Assembly: GCA_965229305.1 (NCBI GenBank) | Contig: CBDDIZ010000039.1 | Location: 186,001 to 250,000 of the forward strand | Source: JALHNI01 sp965229305 | GTDB lineage: Bacteria > Acidobacteriota > Terriglobia > Bryobacterales > Bryobacteraceae | Length of the DNA: 64,000 bases | Direction: 5' to 3' | Part shown: positions 15,397-22,596 of the stretch, piece after piece | Layout of the letters: the number at the start of each line of letters is the position of its first letter | How positions within the stretch are numbered: the stretch's first letter is position 1 | Made by a program: the position numbers and the translations under genes | Notes under the pieces: model-generated | What the model saw: only the letters and a program-made list of their open reading frames with translations | Told to the model about the DNA's origin: nothing | The model's database searches: none

Positions 15397-16656
15397 TTAA
15401 GCGAAGAACGCGTGCGCTTGTTCCGCCGTGTAGTCGATATCGGCTTCGGTATGCGCGGCGGACATGAAGGCGGCTTCGAACTGGCTGGGAGCGAGGTAAA
15501 CGCCTCGCTCCAACATCCAGCGGAAAAAGTCGCCAAAGCGCTTGGTGTCGCACTTCTTGGCCGAGGCGTAATCGGTCACCGGCTCATCGGTGAAAAACCA
15601 GGTGAACATGGAGCCCACGCGGTTCACCGTGATGCCCTTCGGCGGGTTCGCACAGAGGCGGGCGCTCAAAGCGTCGATCTTGGTGTAGACCTCGGGGTGC
15701 GACTTCAAGTACCGCAGCATGGCCAGGCCGGCGGCCACGGCGAGCGGATTGCCGGAAAGTGTCCCCGCCTGGTAGATCGGGCCCTCGGGCGCCACGTGCG
15801 TCATCACTTCGCGGCTGCCGCCATAGGCAGCGATCGGCAGGCCGCCACCGATGATCTTGCCGAGAGCGGTCATGTCGGGCTTCACTCCGTAGAGCTCCTG
15901 CGCGCCGCCGTAGGCCAGGCGGAAACCAGTCATCACTTCGTCGAAGATCAGCAGGGTGCCGTGCTTGGTGCAGAGCTCACGCAGACCGGCGAGGAAACCC
16001 GGCGCCGGCGGAATGCAGCCCATGTTGCCGGCCACGACTTCGAGCATGAGCGCGGCGATCTGGCCCGGGTGATTGGCAAAGGCCTGCTCGACCGCGGCGA
16101 GGTCGTTGTAGGGCAGGGAAATCGTGGTGGCGGCAAAGCTGGCCGGCACCCCGGCGGAGTCAGAAAGGCCGAGCGTGGCGAGTCCGGAGCCGGCTTTCAC
16201 CAGCAGCGAATCGACGTGGCCGTGGTAGCAGCCTTCGAACTTGATGGCGAGGTCGCGGCCGGTGAAACCGCGGGCGACGCGCAGCGCGCTCATTGCCGCT
16301 TCGGTACCGGAGTTCACCAAACGCACCATCTCCATGGACGGAAAGGCGTCCGTCACCGCTTCGGCCAGCAGAATCTCGCGTTCGGTGGGCGCGCCGAAGC
16401 TGGTACCGATCTCGAGCACTTCGCGCAGGGCTTCGATCACGCAAGGCGGACGATGCCCCAGAATCAGCGGACCCCAACTGCCGATATAGTCCAGAAACGA
16501 GTTGCCGTCCTCATCGATCAGCCGGGCGCCTTCGCCCTTCGCAATGAAGAGCGGCTTGCCTCCCACGCTACGGAAGGCGCGGACCGGTGAGTTCACGCCA
16601 CCGGGAATCGTTTTGCGGGCGCGCTCCAAAAGCGCGGCGGATCGCTCGAAGTTCAT
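15397..16656 (-). CDS. hemL: Glutamate-1-semialdehyde 2,1-aminomutase
   Basis: PLP enzyme that converts glutamate-1-semialdehyde to 5-aminolevulinate, the last step of the C5 route to heme. 419 residues, normal length. N-terminal IPGGVNSPVRAF and NSGTEAAMSALRVAR are signatures. FDEVMTGFR supplies the Asp (D239) that contacts the cofactor, and TALGKIIGGGLPIAA carries the PLP lysine K267. Start ATG 16656 matches the family N-terminus (ERSAALLERARKTIPGG). Heme supply fits the c-type cytochrome domains elsewhere in the window. Confidence 0.98.
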   Translation of the reverse strand: MNFERSAALLERARKTIPGGVNSPVRAFRSVGGKPLFIAKGEGARLIDEDGNSFLDYIGSWGPLILGHRPPCVIEALREVLEIGTSFGAPTEREILLAEAVTDAFPSMEMVRLVNSGTEAAMSALRVARGFTGRDLAIKFEGCYHGHVDSLLVKAGSGLATLGLSDSAGVPASFAATTISLPYNDLAAVEQAFANHPGQIAALMLEVVAGNMGCIPPAPGFLAGLRELCTKHGTLLIFDEVMTGFRLAYGGAQELYGVKPDMTALGKIIGGGLPIAAYGGSREVMTHVAPEGPIYQAGTLSGNPLAVAAGLAMLRYLKSHPEVYTKIDALSARLCANPPKGITVNRVGSMFTWFFTDEPVTDYASAKKCDTKRFGDFFRWMLERGVYLAPSQFEAAFMSAAHTEADIDYTAEQAHAFFA

Positions 16657-16729
16657 GTCCCTTGGATTTTCTCATATGGAATTGATCCGCCTGGCCCCAA
16701 GCCAGTGGCAAATCGCCTGAAGCCTTCGT

Positions 16730-16735
16730 CACAAT
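16730..16735 (+). promoter_or_regulatory. -10-like CACAAT, 6 nt before the M13 peptidase ATG
   Basis: CACAAT is followed by a 6-nt spacer and ATG 16742, without a Shine-Dalgarno. It fits the leaderless spacing seen elsewhere in the window but departs from TANNNT at the first base, so it is a weaker case. Confidence 0.35.
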
Positions 16736-16741
16736 AGCGAC

Positions 16742-18751
16742 ATGGGTATTGTTCGCTTCTCTCTCTCGCTCTGGCTGGTGGTGGCACTACCGGCGGAGGA
16801 ACTCAACTCCCTGCGCTTCAAACCGCAAAACATGGACCCGACCTGCAAGCCCTGCGACGACTTCTACAAATTCGCCGTCGGCGGTTGGACCGCCAGCCAT
16901 CCCATCCCCGCCGCCTATCCGCGCTGGACGAACTTTCAAGCGCTGGCCGAACGCAATCGCGATCTGATGCGCGAAATCCTGGAAGCCGCCGGTGCTGCCA
17001 AAGCGCCCGCCGGTTCGGACGAACAGAAGATCGGCGACTACTACGCGGCCTGCATGGACGAAGCCGGCATCGAGAAGGCCGGCGCCACGCCGCTGCAGCC
17101 CGATCTCAAGGAGATTGCGAGCCTGAAGACTCGCCGCGACTTCCCCCGCGTACTCGCCGCCCTGCACGCCACGGGGACCAACGCTCTGTTCAACTTCGGC
17201 GCGCAGCCCGACGCGAACGACAGCTCGAAGATCATCGCCGGCGTTTTTCAAAGCGGCCTGGGACTGCCGGATCGCGACTTTTATCTGAAGAACGACGAGA
17301 AGTCCGAGACGATTCGCAAAGAGTATCTGCAGCACCTGACGCGCATGATGACGCTGATCGGCGAGGCGGACGCGACAGCCGCTTCCCGCATCTTCGCGTT
17401 TGAGAAGCAACTTGCCACGGCGATGATGGAGCGCACCCAACTGCGCGACCCCAAGGCCACCAATCACCCGATGCCGGTGGCCGAGTTCGTGAAATTAATG
17501 CCGTCGTTCGACTGGGCCGCTTACTTCAAACTGCGCCAGGCGCCGGCCTTCACCACCGTCAACGCCGCGCAGCCGGAGTACTTGAAGGCGCTCGACAAGC
17601 TGCTGACCACGGCGTCGCTCGACGACGTGCGCACCTATTTACGCTGGCAGGTGGCGCATGGCGCGGCGGCGTATCTGTCGAAAGCCTTCGTCGACGAGGC
17701 CTTCAGTCTCACAAAGGTCCTCACCGGCGCCAAAGAGCAGCTACCGCGCTGGCGCCGTTGCGTGGCGTCCACCGACGAGCAACTCGGCGAAGCGCTGGGC
17801 CGCAAGTTCGTCGAGAAGCATTATCCGGCCAAAGCCAAACAGCGCATGAATGAGTTGATCGACAACCTGTTCGTCGTGCTGCGCGAGGATCTCGGCAAGG
17901 CCGATTGGATGACGCAGAGCACCCGCAGCCAGGCGCTCGCGAAGCTCGATTCCTTTAAGCGTAAGGTGGGCCACACGGAAAAATGGCGCGACTATTCCTC
18001 GGTGAAGGTGGCGCGAAAGTCTTACTTCGCCAACGCGCTCGAGACTTCGCGTTTCGAGGTACGGCGCGATCTGAAGAAGATCGGCCAGCCCGTCGATCGC
18101 GGCGAATGGCTGATGACGCCGCCGGAGGTAAACGCCTACTATCATTCGCGCAACATCGAAATCGTCTTCCCCGCCGGTATTCTTCAGCCGCCCTTCTTTG
18201 ACTTCGAAGCCGACGACGGCCTGAACTACGGCGCCATTGGCGCGGTGATCGGCCACGAGATCATCCACGGCTTCGACGACAACGGCCGCCAGTTCGACGC
18301 CCAGGGCAATCTGCGCGACTGGTGGACGGCTGAGGACGCCAAGAAGTACAAGGACCGCGCGGATTGCGTGGAGAACCAGTTCTCGTCCTTCAAGGTGCAG
18401 GACGGCCTGAACGTCAACGGCAAGCTGGTGCTCGGCGAGAGCATCGCCGATCTCGGTGGGTTGCGCCTGGCGTACCGGGCGCTGCAGAAGTCGATGGCGG
18501 GCAAACCGCGTCCGGCTTTGATCGACGGTTTCACGCCCGAACAGCGCTTCTTCATGGGCTGGGCGCAGGTGTGGGCGGCGAACTACCGGCCGGAGTTCGA
18601 ACGCATGACGACGATGACGGATCCGCACCCCTTGCCGCGCTTTCGGGTGAACGGGCCGCTCTCGAATCTGCCGGAGTTTCGCGAAGCCTTCATGTGCCAA
18701 GCCGGCGACCCGATGGTGCGGCGACCCGCCGATGCCTGCCGGGTCTGGTAG
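16742..18751 (+). CDS. M13 (neprilysin-like) zinc metallopeptidase, secreted
   Basis: A 669-residue extracytoplasmic endopeptidase. The signal peptide (1-18) is followed by the M13 N-terminal domain (MDPTCKPCDDFYKFAVGGW). The catalytic domain has substrate-binding NAYY (464-467), the zinc motif H505-E-I-I-H509 and GESIADLGG, whose E566 is the third zinc ligand and D570 the supporting Asp. It ends in CRVW, the usual conserved CxxW. Length and all active-site residues are intact. M13 peptidases cleave short peptides; in acidobacteria they occur as multiple secreted paralogues, probably for scavenging. Confidence 0.96.
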   Translation: MGIVRFSLSLWLVVALPAEELNSLRFKPQNMDPTCKPCDDFYKFAVGGWTASHPIPAAYPRWTNFQALAERNRDLMREILEAAGAAKAPAGSDEQKIGDYYAACMDEAGIEKAGATPLQPDLKEIASLKTRRDFPRVLAALHATGTNALFNFGAQPDANDSSKIIAGVFQSGLGLPDRDFYLKNDEKSETIRKEYLQHLTRMMTLIGEADATAASRIFAFEKQLATAMMERTQLRDPKATNHPMPVAEFVKLMPSFDWAAYFKLRQAPAFTTVNAAQPEYLKALDKLLTTASLDDVRTYLRWQVAHGAAAYLSKAFVDEAFSLTKVLTGAKEQLPRWRRCVASTDEQLGEALGRKFVEKHYPAKAKQRMNELIDNLFVVLREDLGKADWMTQSTRSQALAKLDSFKRKVGHTEKWRDYSSVKVARKSYFANALETSRFEVRRDLKKIGQPVDRGEWLMTPPEVNAYYHSRNIEIVFPAGILQPPFFDFEADDGLNYGAIGAVIGHEIIHGFDDNGRQFDAQGNLRDWWTAEDAKKYKDRADCVENQFSSFKVQDGLNVNGKLVLGESIADLGGLRLAYRALQKSMAGKPRPALIDGFTPEQRFFMGWAQVWAANYRPEFERMTTMTDPHPLPRFRVNGPLSNLPEFREAFMCQAGDPMVRRPADACRVW

Positions 18752-18763
18752 ACGCCCCAATAG

Positions 18764-18796
18764 AAAAACGGGCCCGAGGACGACGCCTCGGGCCCG
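18764..18796 (-). terminator. Rho-independent terminator of the BON-domain gene
   Basis: A perfect 11-bp stem (CGGGCCCGAGG at 18769-18779 with CCTCGGGCCCG at 18786-18796, 6-nt loop) is followed on the minus strand by TTTTT (18768-18764). It lies 54 bp past the BON gene stop. On the plus strand the same hairpin lies 18 bp after the M13 stop but lacks a U tract, so it may only partly terminate that transcript. Confidence 0.85.
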
Positions 18797-18850
18797 GGTT
18801 ATCAGCGAACGCTGGCAACTCTCTAAATGGAGGGAAACAGTCGACTCACA

Positions 18851-19381
18851 CTAGAGCGCCCCTTGACGAGCGCCCTCCACCATCAGCTCATTGCTGACGG
18901 AGAACACACCCGGCACCTGCATGGCCCGCATATAGGCCAACTGACGGTCGCCGGCGTTGGCCACCACACCGGCCAAAGTCACGTTGCCGTTCTTCACGAC
19001 AATGTGAATGCCGGGGATCGCCCCCAAGCCATACCGCTGCAGCGCGGGATATCCGTAGATCGAACGGGCCGTCGCCAAACGCAGCCGATCGTCAAACGGC
19101 GACAACGGCAGCACTTCGATCTGATTCGTTACCGTGGCCACCCCGGCCACTCTCTTTACGACGCGTTCGGCGTCCGTCCGTAACGTCGGACGGTTCACTT
19201 GGCCACCGAGAATCACCCGGTCGCCTTCCACCTGGAACGTCATATGGTCAAAAACGCCGAGCCACGGCAGCGTCACCAACTCGTGGCGCACGCGCTCGGT
19301 GAGATCTTTGGCCGGCCGGTCGCTCGCCAGCAGCAGCACCGGAACCGCCAGCATCAGCCCCAACATCTTCATCCGTTTCAT
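18851..19381 (-). CDS. Secreted protein with two BON domains
   Basis: A 176-residue exported protein: signal peptide (MKRMKMLGLMLAVPVLLLAS), then two BON domains. These begin LTERVRHELVTLPWLGVFDHM with GDRVILGGQVNRP, and YPALQRYGLGAIPGIHIVVKNGNVTLAGVV. BON domains bind membranes or peptidoglycan-linked partners and occur in OsmY-type envelope-stress proteins. ATG 19381 was chosen because AAAGGAG lies 7 nt upstream, a clear Shine-Dalgarno; the longer reading (MSKGVRH) starts inside that region. An A/T-rich stretch (19430-19480) upstream probably holds its promoter. Followed by a strong terminator. Confidence 0.9.
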   Translation of the reverse strand: MKRMKMLGLMLAVPVLLLASDRPAKDLTERVRHELVTLPWLGVFDHMTFQVEGDRVILGGQVNRPTLRTDAERVVKRVAGVATVTNQIEVLPLSPFDDRLRLATARSIYGYPALQRYGLGAIPGIHIVVKNGNVTLAGVVANAGDRQLAYMRAMQVPGVFSVSNELMVEGARQGAL

Positions 19382-19509
19382 ATGCCGAACTCCTTTCGAC
19401 ACCTCAGCAGATGCATGAAAACGGGCCTACGTTTCGATCTATTTATTTGCTTATAAATGGAACCAATAGGACTTTTTCTTCGTACGCGGCCGAGCCTGCG
19501 GCGAATAGC

Positions 19510-19555
19510 AAAAAGGGAACCGCTGACGCTCATGGAGCGCCGACGATTCCCTTTG
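19510..19555 (-). terminator. Probable terminator of the DUF72 gene
   Basis: Arms AAAGGGAA (19512-19519) and TTCCCTTT (19548-19555) enclose an imperfect inner stem (GCTGACGCTC with GAGCGCCGAC). Read on the minus strand the right side ends in CCCTTTTT. It lies about 33 bp past the DUF72 stop at 19588, and separates that gene from the BON promoter region. Confidence 0.65.
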
Positions 19556-19587
19556 ATGCTCTCCCCCCGGAGATCGTTTAGAACTGC

Positions 19588-20478
19588 TTAGGCCGCGTCA
19601 GCAAACAGCGACCGCTGCATCGGCTTCGAGGAGCGGAAGCCGTCAAGCGCCACCGGATAACGGCGGAGCAGTTCTTTCGGCACAATGCCGGGCGAGCCCA
19701 GCAAGGCCTGCATCTGAAAAGCATTCACCAACGCCTGGGCGTTGGCTTCGTTGTTGAAGACCACGAAGACCTGCTTCGCGTGGCGCCCGATCTGCTCGAT
19801 GCGGTCCGCCCATTCGTTCAGTTCGCTCTGCGCGTACAGATAGTCGTAGCGCTGGCCGTCGAACCAGTGGCTGTAGTTGCGCCCGTTGAGGCGCACGTAG
19901 CCCACGCCATTGGTGAGGATCGACGTCGGCGGCATCGCGCGGCCGTATGACGGCTGGTCGATGTTCCCGAACCCGATTCGGTAGTCGATCAGCGTGCCGG
20001 TGGCCTCCGGCAAGAGCCAGCTCTCGTGGGCGAACTCCGCCACCAGCGGATAGCCGTGGAACGCCTTCCGCAGTTCGATCAGATAAGCACGATTCTCTTC
20101 GGTGAACCGGAACGACCATGGGAACTGCATCACTAGCGCTCCGAGCCGTTTGGCGGCGACCAGCGGCGCCAGCCCAGCCCGGAACATCGCTACATCGGGT
20201 TCGTTCAGCTTCGTCTCATGCGTAAACTGCCGGGCCAGTTTCGCCGTAAACAGAAAGTCGCGCCGATGGGAAACCAGGCTCGCCCACAACTGCGAGACTT
20301 CCGGCTTCAGCGCCTGGTGGAAGGAGGAATTGATCTCCACCATATTGAAAAATTGCGAGATGTGCGTCAGCGGGTGAAAGCCGCGCGGTTTCGGTGACGG
20401 GTAGAAGTGAGTATCCCAGCTGGCGTGTGCCCAGCCGGCGGGTCCGAGGCGGAGACTGGAGGGGGGTAAGTCATTCAT
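19588..20478 (-). CDS. DUF72 (YecE-like) protein
   Basis: A 296-residue TIM-barrel-like protein of the DUF72/YecE family. RLGPAGWAHASWDTHFYP opens it, then FFNMVEINSSFHQ and FLFTAKLARQFTHETKL. LGALVMQFPWSFRF, PLVAEFAHESWL and YVRLNGRNYSHWFDGQRYDY complete the conserved blocks. Its biochemical activity is unknown to me; some members contain metal-site residues. ATG 20478 is preceded by an A/G-rich leader (AAGGCGAAGAGAAAGCG) that could bind ribosomes, with TAGATT further upstream as a possible -10. Confidence 0.93.
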   Translation of the reverse strand: MNDLPPSSLRLGPAGWAHASWDTHFYPSPKPRGFHPLTHISQFFNMVEINSSFHQALKPEVSQLWASLVSHRRDFLFTAKLARQFTHETKLNEPDVAMFRAGLAPLVAAKRLGALVMQFPWSFRFTEENRAYLIELRKAFHGYPLVAEFAHESWLLPEATGTLIDYRIGFGNIDQPSYGRAMPPTSILTNGVGYVRLNGRNYSHWFDGQRYDYLYAQSELNEWADRIEQIGRHAKQVFVVFNNEANAQALVNAFQMQALLGSPGIVPKELLRRYPVALDGFRSSKPMQRSLFADAA

Positions 20479-20486
20479 CGCTTTCT

Positions 20487-20553
20487 CTTCGCCTTTTCAA
20501 TCTACGCCTGTTCTTCGCCTTCTGTCAAGAAGAAAAGGCGAAGAAAGGCGAAG
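20487..20553. repeat. Four copies of a 9-mer in inverted arrangement
   Basis: CTTCGCCTT occurs at 20487-20495 and 20513-20521; its complement AAGGCGAAG occurs at 20535-20543 and 20545-20553. Longer pairing is possible (17-nt left arm 20482-20498 against 20532-20558). The segment lies between tRNA-Ser and DUF72, both transcribed leftward, so it may fold as a hairpin in read-through RNA or be a regulator-binding array. Confidence 0.6.
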
Positions 20554-20613
20554 AGAAAAATCACCGCGACAAAATGAAGGAACTGGCGAAAGAAAGAAGG
20601 GAAGGAAGGAATC

Positions 20614-20707
20614 TGGCGGAGAGGGCGGGATTTGAACCCGCGGTACCGGTTTAGGCCAGTACGACGGTTTAGCAAACCGCTGCTTTAGACCACTCAGCCA
20701 CCTCTCC
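20614..20707 (-). tRNA. tRNA-Ser (anticodon GCU)
   Basis: A 94-nt class II tRNA on the minus strand. Acceptor stem GGAGAGG pairs with CCTCTCC, followed by discriminator G and an encoded CCA. The anticodon arm has loop TTGCTAA with anticodon GCT; a long variable arm and T arm GCGGGTTCAAATCCCGC follow. The long variable arm is diagnostic of serine. It reads AGC/AGU codons. Confidence 0.97.
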
Positions 20708-20726
20708 GCGTAGCGGTCCTTGAGAA

Positions 20727-20732
20727 ATCATA
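20727..20732 (-). promoter_or_regulatory. Extended -10 (TGCTATGAT) upstream of tRNA-Ser
   Basis: TATGAT (20732-20727 on the minus strand) is preceded by TGC, an extended -10. Predicted transcription start is about 12 nt before the tRNA 5' end. I see no convincing -35 at 17 bp. Confidence 0.5.
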
Positions 20733-20746
20733 GCACGAGAAACGAA

Positions 20747-20769
20747 CAGGCCCGGACATGCCGGGCCTG
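20747..20769 (-). terminator. Hairpin downstream of the small glycine-zipper gene
   Basis: CAGGCCCGG (20747-20755) and CCGGGCCTG (20761-20769) form a perfect 9-bp stem with a 5-nt loop, 42 bp past the stop at 20812. On the minus strand it is followed by a T-rich but interrupted stretch (TTCGTTTCT). It probably terminates that gene ahead of the tRNA. Confidence 0.6.
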
Positions 20770-20811
20770 CTGTTGTGCTCCACGCACATTCTGCGCTACG
20801 GACAGGAGCTC

Positions 20812-21123
20812 TTAAAACTTGCCGGGCGGATCGTCCTTGGTCACCCGATCATAGATGACCGCGGCCACGCCCCCGGCGATCGCGCCGAAGATCGCGCCTT
20901 TCGTCTTGTCCTTGCTGATGCCCGCGCCGACGGCCGAACCTGCCGCGGCACCCGCCAGGATCACCGCCACCGTGTTCTTCAACGGCCGCGGCTTCTTCAC
21001 TTCTTCCTGCTTCCCGACCGGGGCCTTCGGCTCCACCGGCGGAGCGGACTCCTGCGCCACCGCCTGGCCCATCACCAACAGTGCGCCGAGCAGCACGCTC
21101 AGCAACGGACGATAACGTTTCAA
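20812..21123 (-). CDS. Small secreted glycine-zipper protein
   Basis: A 103-residue protein: signal peptide (MKRYRPLLSVLLGALLVMGQAVAQ), a Pro/Glu/Lys-rich linker, then a glycine-zipper hydrophobic segment (AGAAAGSAVGAGISKD, GAIFGAIAGGVAAVIYD) and a short charged tail. Such segments insert into membranes and oligomerise. No specific role is known. It resembles in style the lipoprotein at 502-1227 but is much smaller. Confidence 0.75.
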   Translation of the reverse strand: MKRYRPLLSVLLGALLVMGQAVAQESAPPVEPKAPVGKQEEVKKPRPLKNTVAVILAGAAAGSAVGAGISKDKTKGAIFGAIAGGVAAVIYDRVTKDDPPGKF

Positions 21124-21171
21124 CGCCTTTACGATCCTCCGGCACAGGTAGACGTAACACTCGGCGTTGCG

Positions 21172-21777
21172 TTACAGGAGAAATTGCCGCGGCAAGGAAA
21201 TCGCTTCGGCCAACTGCCGCTCATACTCTTCGGCCGGCACGGACGTCACGCCGAACTGGGCCAGATGCTCGGTTTCGTACTGCACATCGAGCAGCGCAAA
21301 CCCACGCTCGCGCAGATGCAGCACCAACTCCGCCAGCGCCACCTTCGACATATCGCGCACGCGATGAAACTTACTTTCCGCAAAGAACGCGCCGCCGATC
21401 TGCACGCCATACAAGCCGCCGGCTAACTCACCCTCCACCCAAATCTCCACCGAGTGAGCCTGCCCTTGCTTCTGCAACTCGCCATAAGCTTGACGAAACG
21501 TATCGGTGATCCAGCACTCCTCGGGCGAACGCGCGCAGGCTCGCATCACCTCGTCGAAGGCCTCGTTAAAGGAGACGCGGTAACGGTGCTGCTTCAGAGT
21601 TCGCTGCAGGGAGCGGGAGAAGTGCGCTTGCTCGAGCGGCAGAATGCCGCGCTGGGGTGGGCGATGCCAAGTGACCCACTCCACGCCCGCGTAGCCCATG
21701 GGGAACACGCCTTGGCGATACGCCGGCAATAAGTCCTGAACGCGCAGGCGTCGCGACTTGGCAATTACGTCGTGCAA
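21172..21777 (-). CDS. aat: Leucyl/phenylalanyl-tRNA--protein transferase
   Basis: Transfers Leu or Phe from aminoacyl-tRNA to N-terminal Arg/Lys of proteins, marking them for ClpS/ClpAP degradation (bacterial N-end rule). 201 residues, at the short end for the family. Signatures are YRQGVFPMGYAG, the WITDTFRQAYGELQKQGQAHSVE block, GELAGGLYGVQIGGAFFAESKF and LDVQYETEHLAQFG. Start TTG 21777 is preceded at 6 nt by TAGACT, consistent with a leaderless start. clpS and clpA are not in the window. Confidence 0.95.
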   Translation of the reverse strand: MHDVIAKSRRLRVQDLLPAYRQGVFPMGYAGVEWVTWHRPPQRGILPLEQAHFSRSLQRTLKQHRYRVSFNEAFDEVMRACARSPEECWITDTFRQAYGELQKQGQAHSVEIWVEGELAGGLYGVQIGGAFFAESKFHRVRDMSKVALAELVLHLRERGFALLDVQYETEHLAQFGVTSVPAEEYERQLAEAISLPRQFLL

Positions 21778-21783
21778 ATTTCC

Positions 21784-21789
21784 AGTCTA
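21784..21789 (-). promoter_or_regulatory. -10-like TAGACT, 6 nt before the aat TTG start
   Basis: TAGACT (21789-21784, minus strand), then a 6-nt spacer, then TTG 21777. No Shine-Dalgarno. Same geometry as the elements before ispA and ttcA. Confidence 0.5.
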
Positions 21790-21825
21790 TGGGAACTTTC
21801 GCCCGGCAGCGGGTGTCATTGCTGC

Positions 21826-22596
21826 GTGGCTGCCGTCATTGAGGTGCGCAATCTGACCAAGAACTACGCCGGGCTGCCGGCGGTTCGTACCATGAGCTTC
21901 GCCATTCAGCCCGGCGAAGTGCTCGGTTATCTGGGCCACAACGGCGCGGGCAAAAGCACGACGGTCAAGATGCTGGCTGGCTTGCTCGAGCCTACCAGCG
22001 GCGAGATTCTCTTCCACGGCGCCGACATCCGCGAAGACTTGGCCGGCTACAAGCGGCGGGTGGGCTACGTCCCCGAAGAATCGCATCTCTACTCGTTTCT
22101 CACTGGCTGGGAGTATCTGGACCTCGTCGGCACTTTGCGAGGCATCCCGCCTTCGGTGCGCGAAGGCAAAGCGGCGCTGATGCTCGAGGAGTTGTCGCTC
22201 TTTCGCCACCGGCACACGGCGATCGCCGCCTACTCGAAGGGCATGCGCCAGCGCATCATGCTGATTGCCGCCTTACTGGACGATCCGGAGTTGCTGATCC
22301 TCGACGAGCCCTTCAGCGGTCTCGACGTCGTGAGCGCCCTGGTGATGCGGCGCTTGTTGAATCTGCTGGCGGCCAGTGGCAAGGCGATCTTCTTCTGTTC
22401 GCCGGTGCTCGAAACAGTGGAAAAGGTTTGCACGCACTTAGTCGTCCTGCGGCAAGGCGAGTTAGTCGCCCGCGGGACGCTGGCAGAGATTATGGCGAGC
22501 CGCGAGGCGCTGGAGGATAGCTTCTTCCAACTAACGGAACAGATGGATGCCGATGCCATTGCCGGGCGCCTCATGGGCGCGATCCAAGCTCGTTGA
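21826..22596 (+). CDS. ABC transporter ATP-binding protein
   Basis: A 256-residue ABC ATPase of the ABC-2 exporter (CcmA/NatA) class. Walker A is GHNGAGKST (about 37-45), the Q-loop follows GYVPEESHLYSFLTG, the signature is YSKGMRQRIML and Walker B is LLILDEPFSGLD. Start GTG 21826 puts the first strand (VIEVRNLTKNY) at the expected distance; an upstream GTG (21772) would add an atypical Cys-rich extension and overlap aat. The permease gene downstream overlaps its 3' end by 50 bp, so the two form one transporter. Confidence 0.92.
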   Translation: MAAVIEVRNLTKNYAGLPAVRTMSFAIQPGEVLGYLGHNGAGKSTTVKMLAGLLEPTSGEILFHGADIREDLAGYKRRVGYVPEESHLYSFLTGWEYLDLVGTLRGIPPSVREGKAALMLEELSLFRHRHTAIAAYSKGMRQRIMLIAALLDDPELLILDEPFSGLDVVSALVMRRLLNLLAASGKAIFFCSPVLETVEKVCTHLVVLRQGELVARGTLAEIMASREALEDSFFQLTEQMDADAIAGRLMGAIQAR

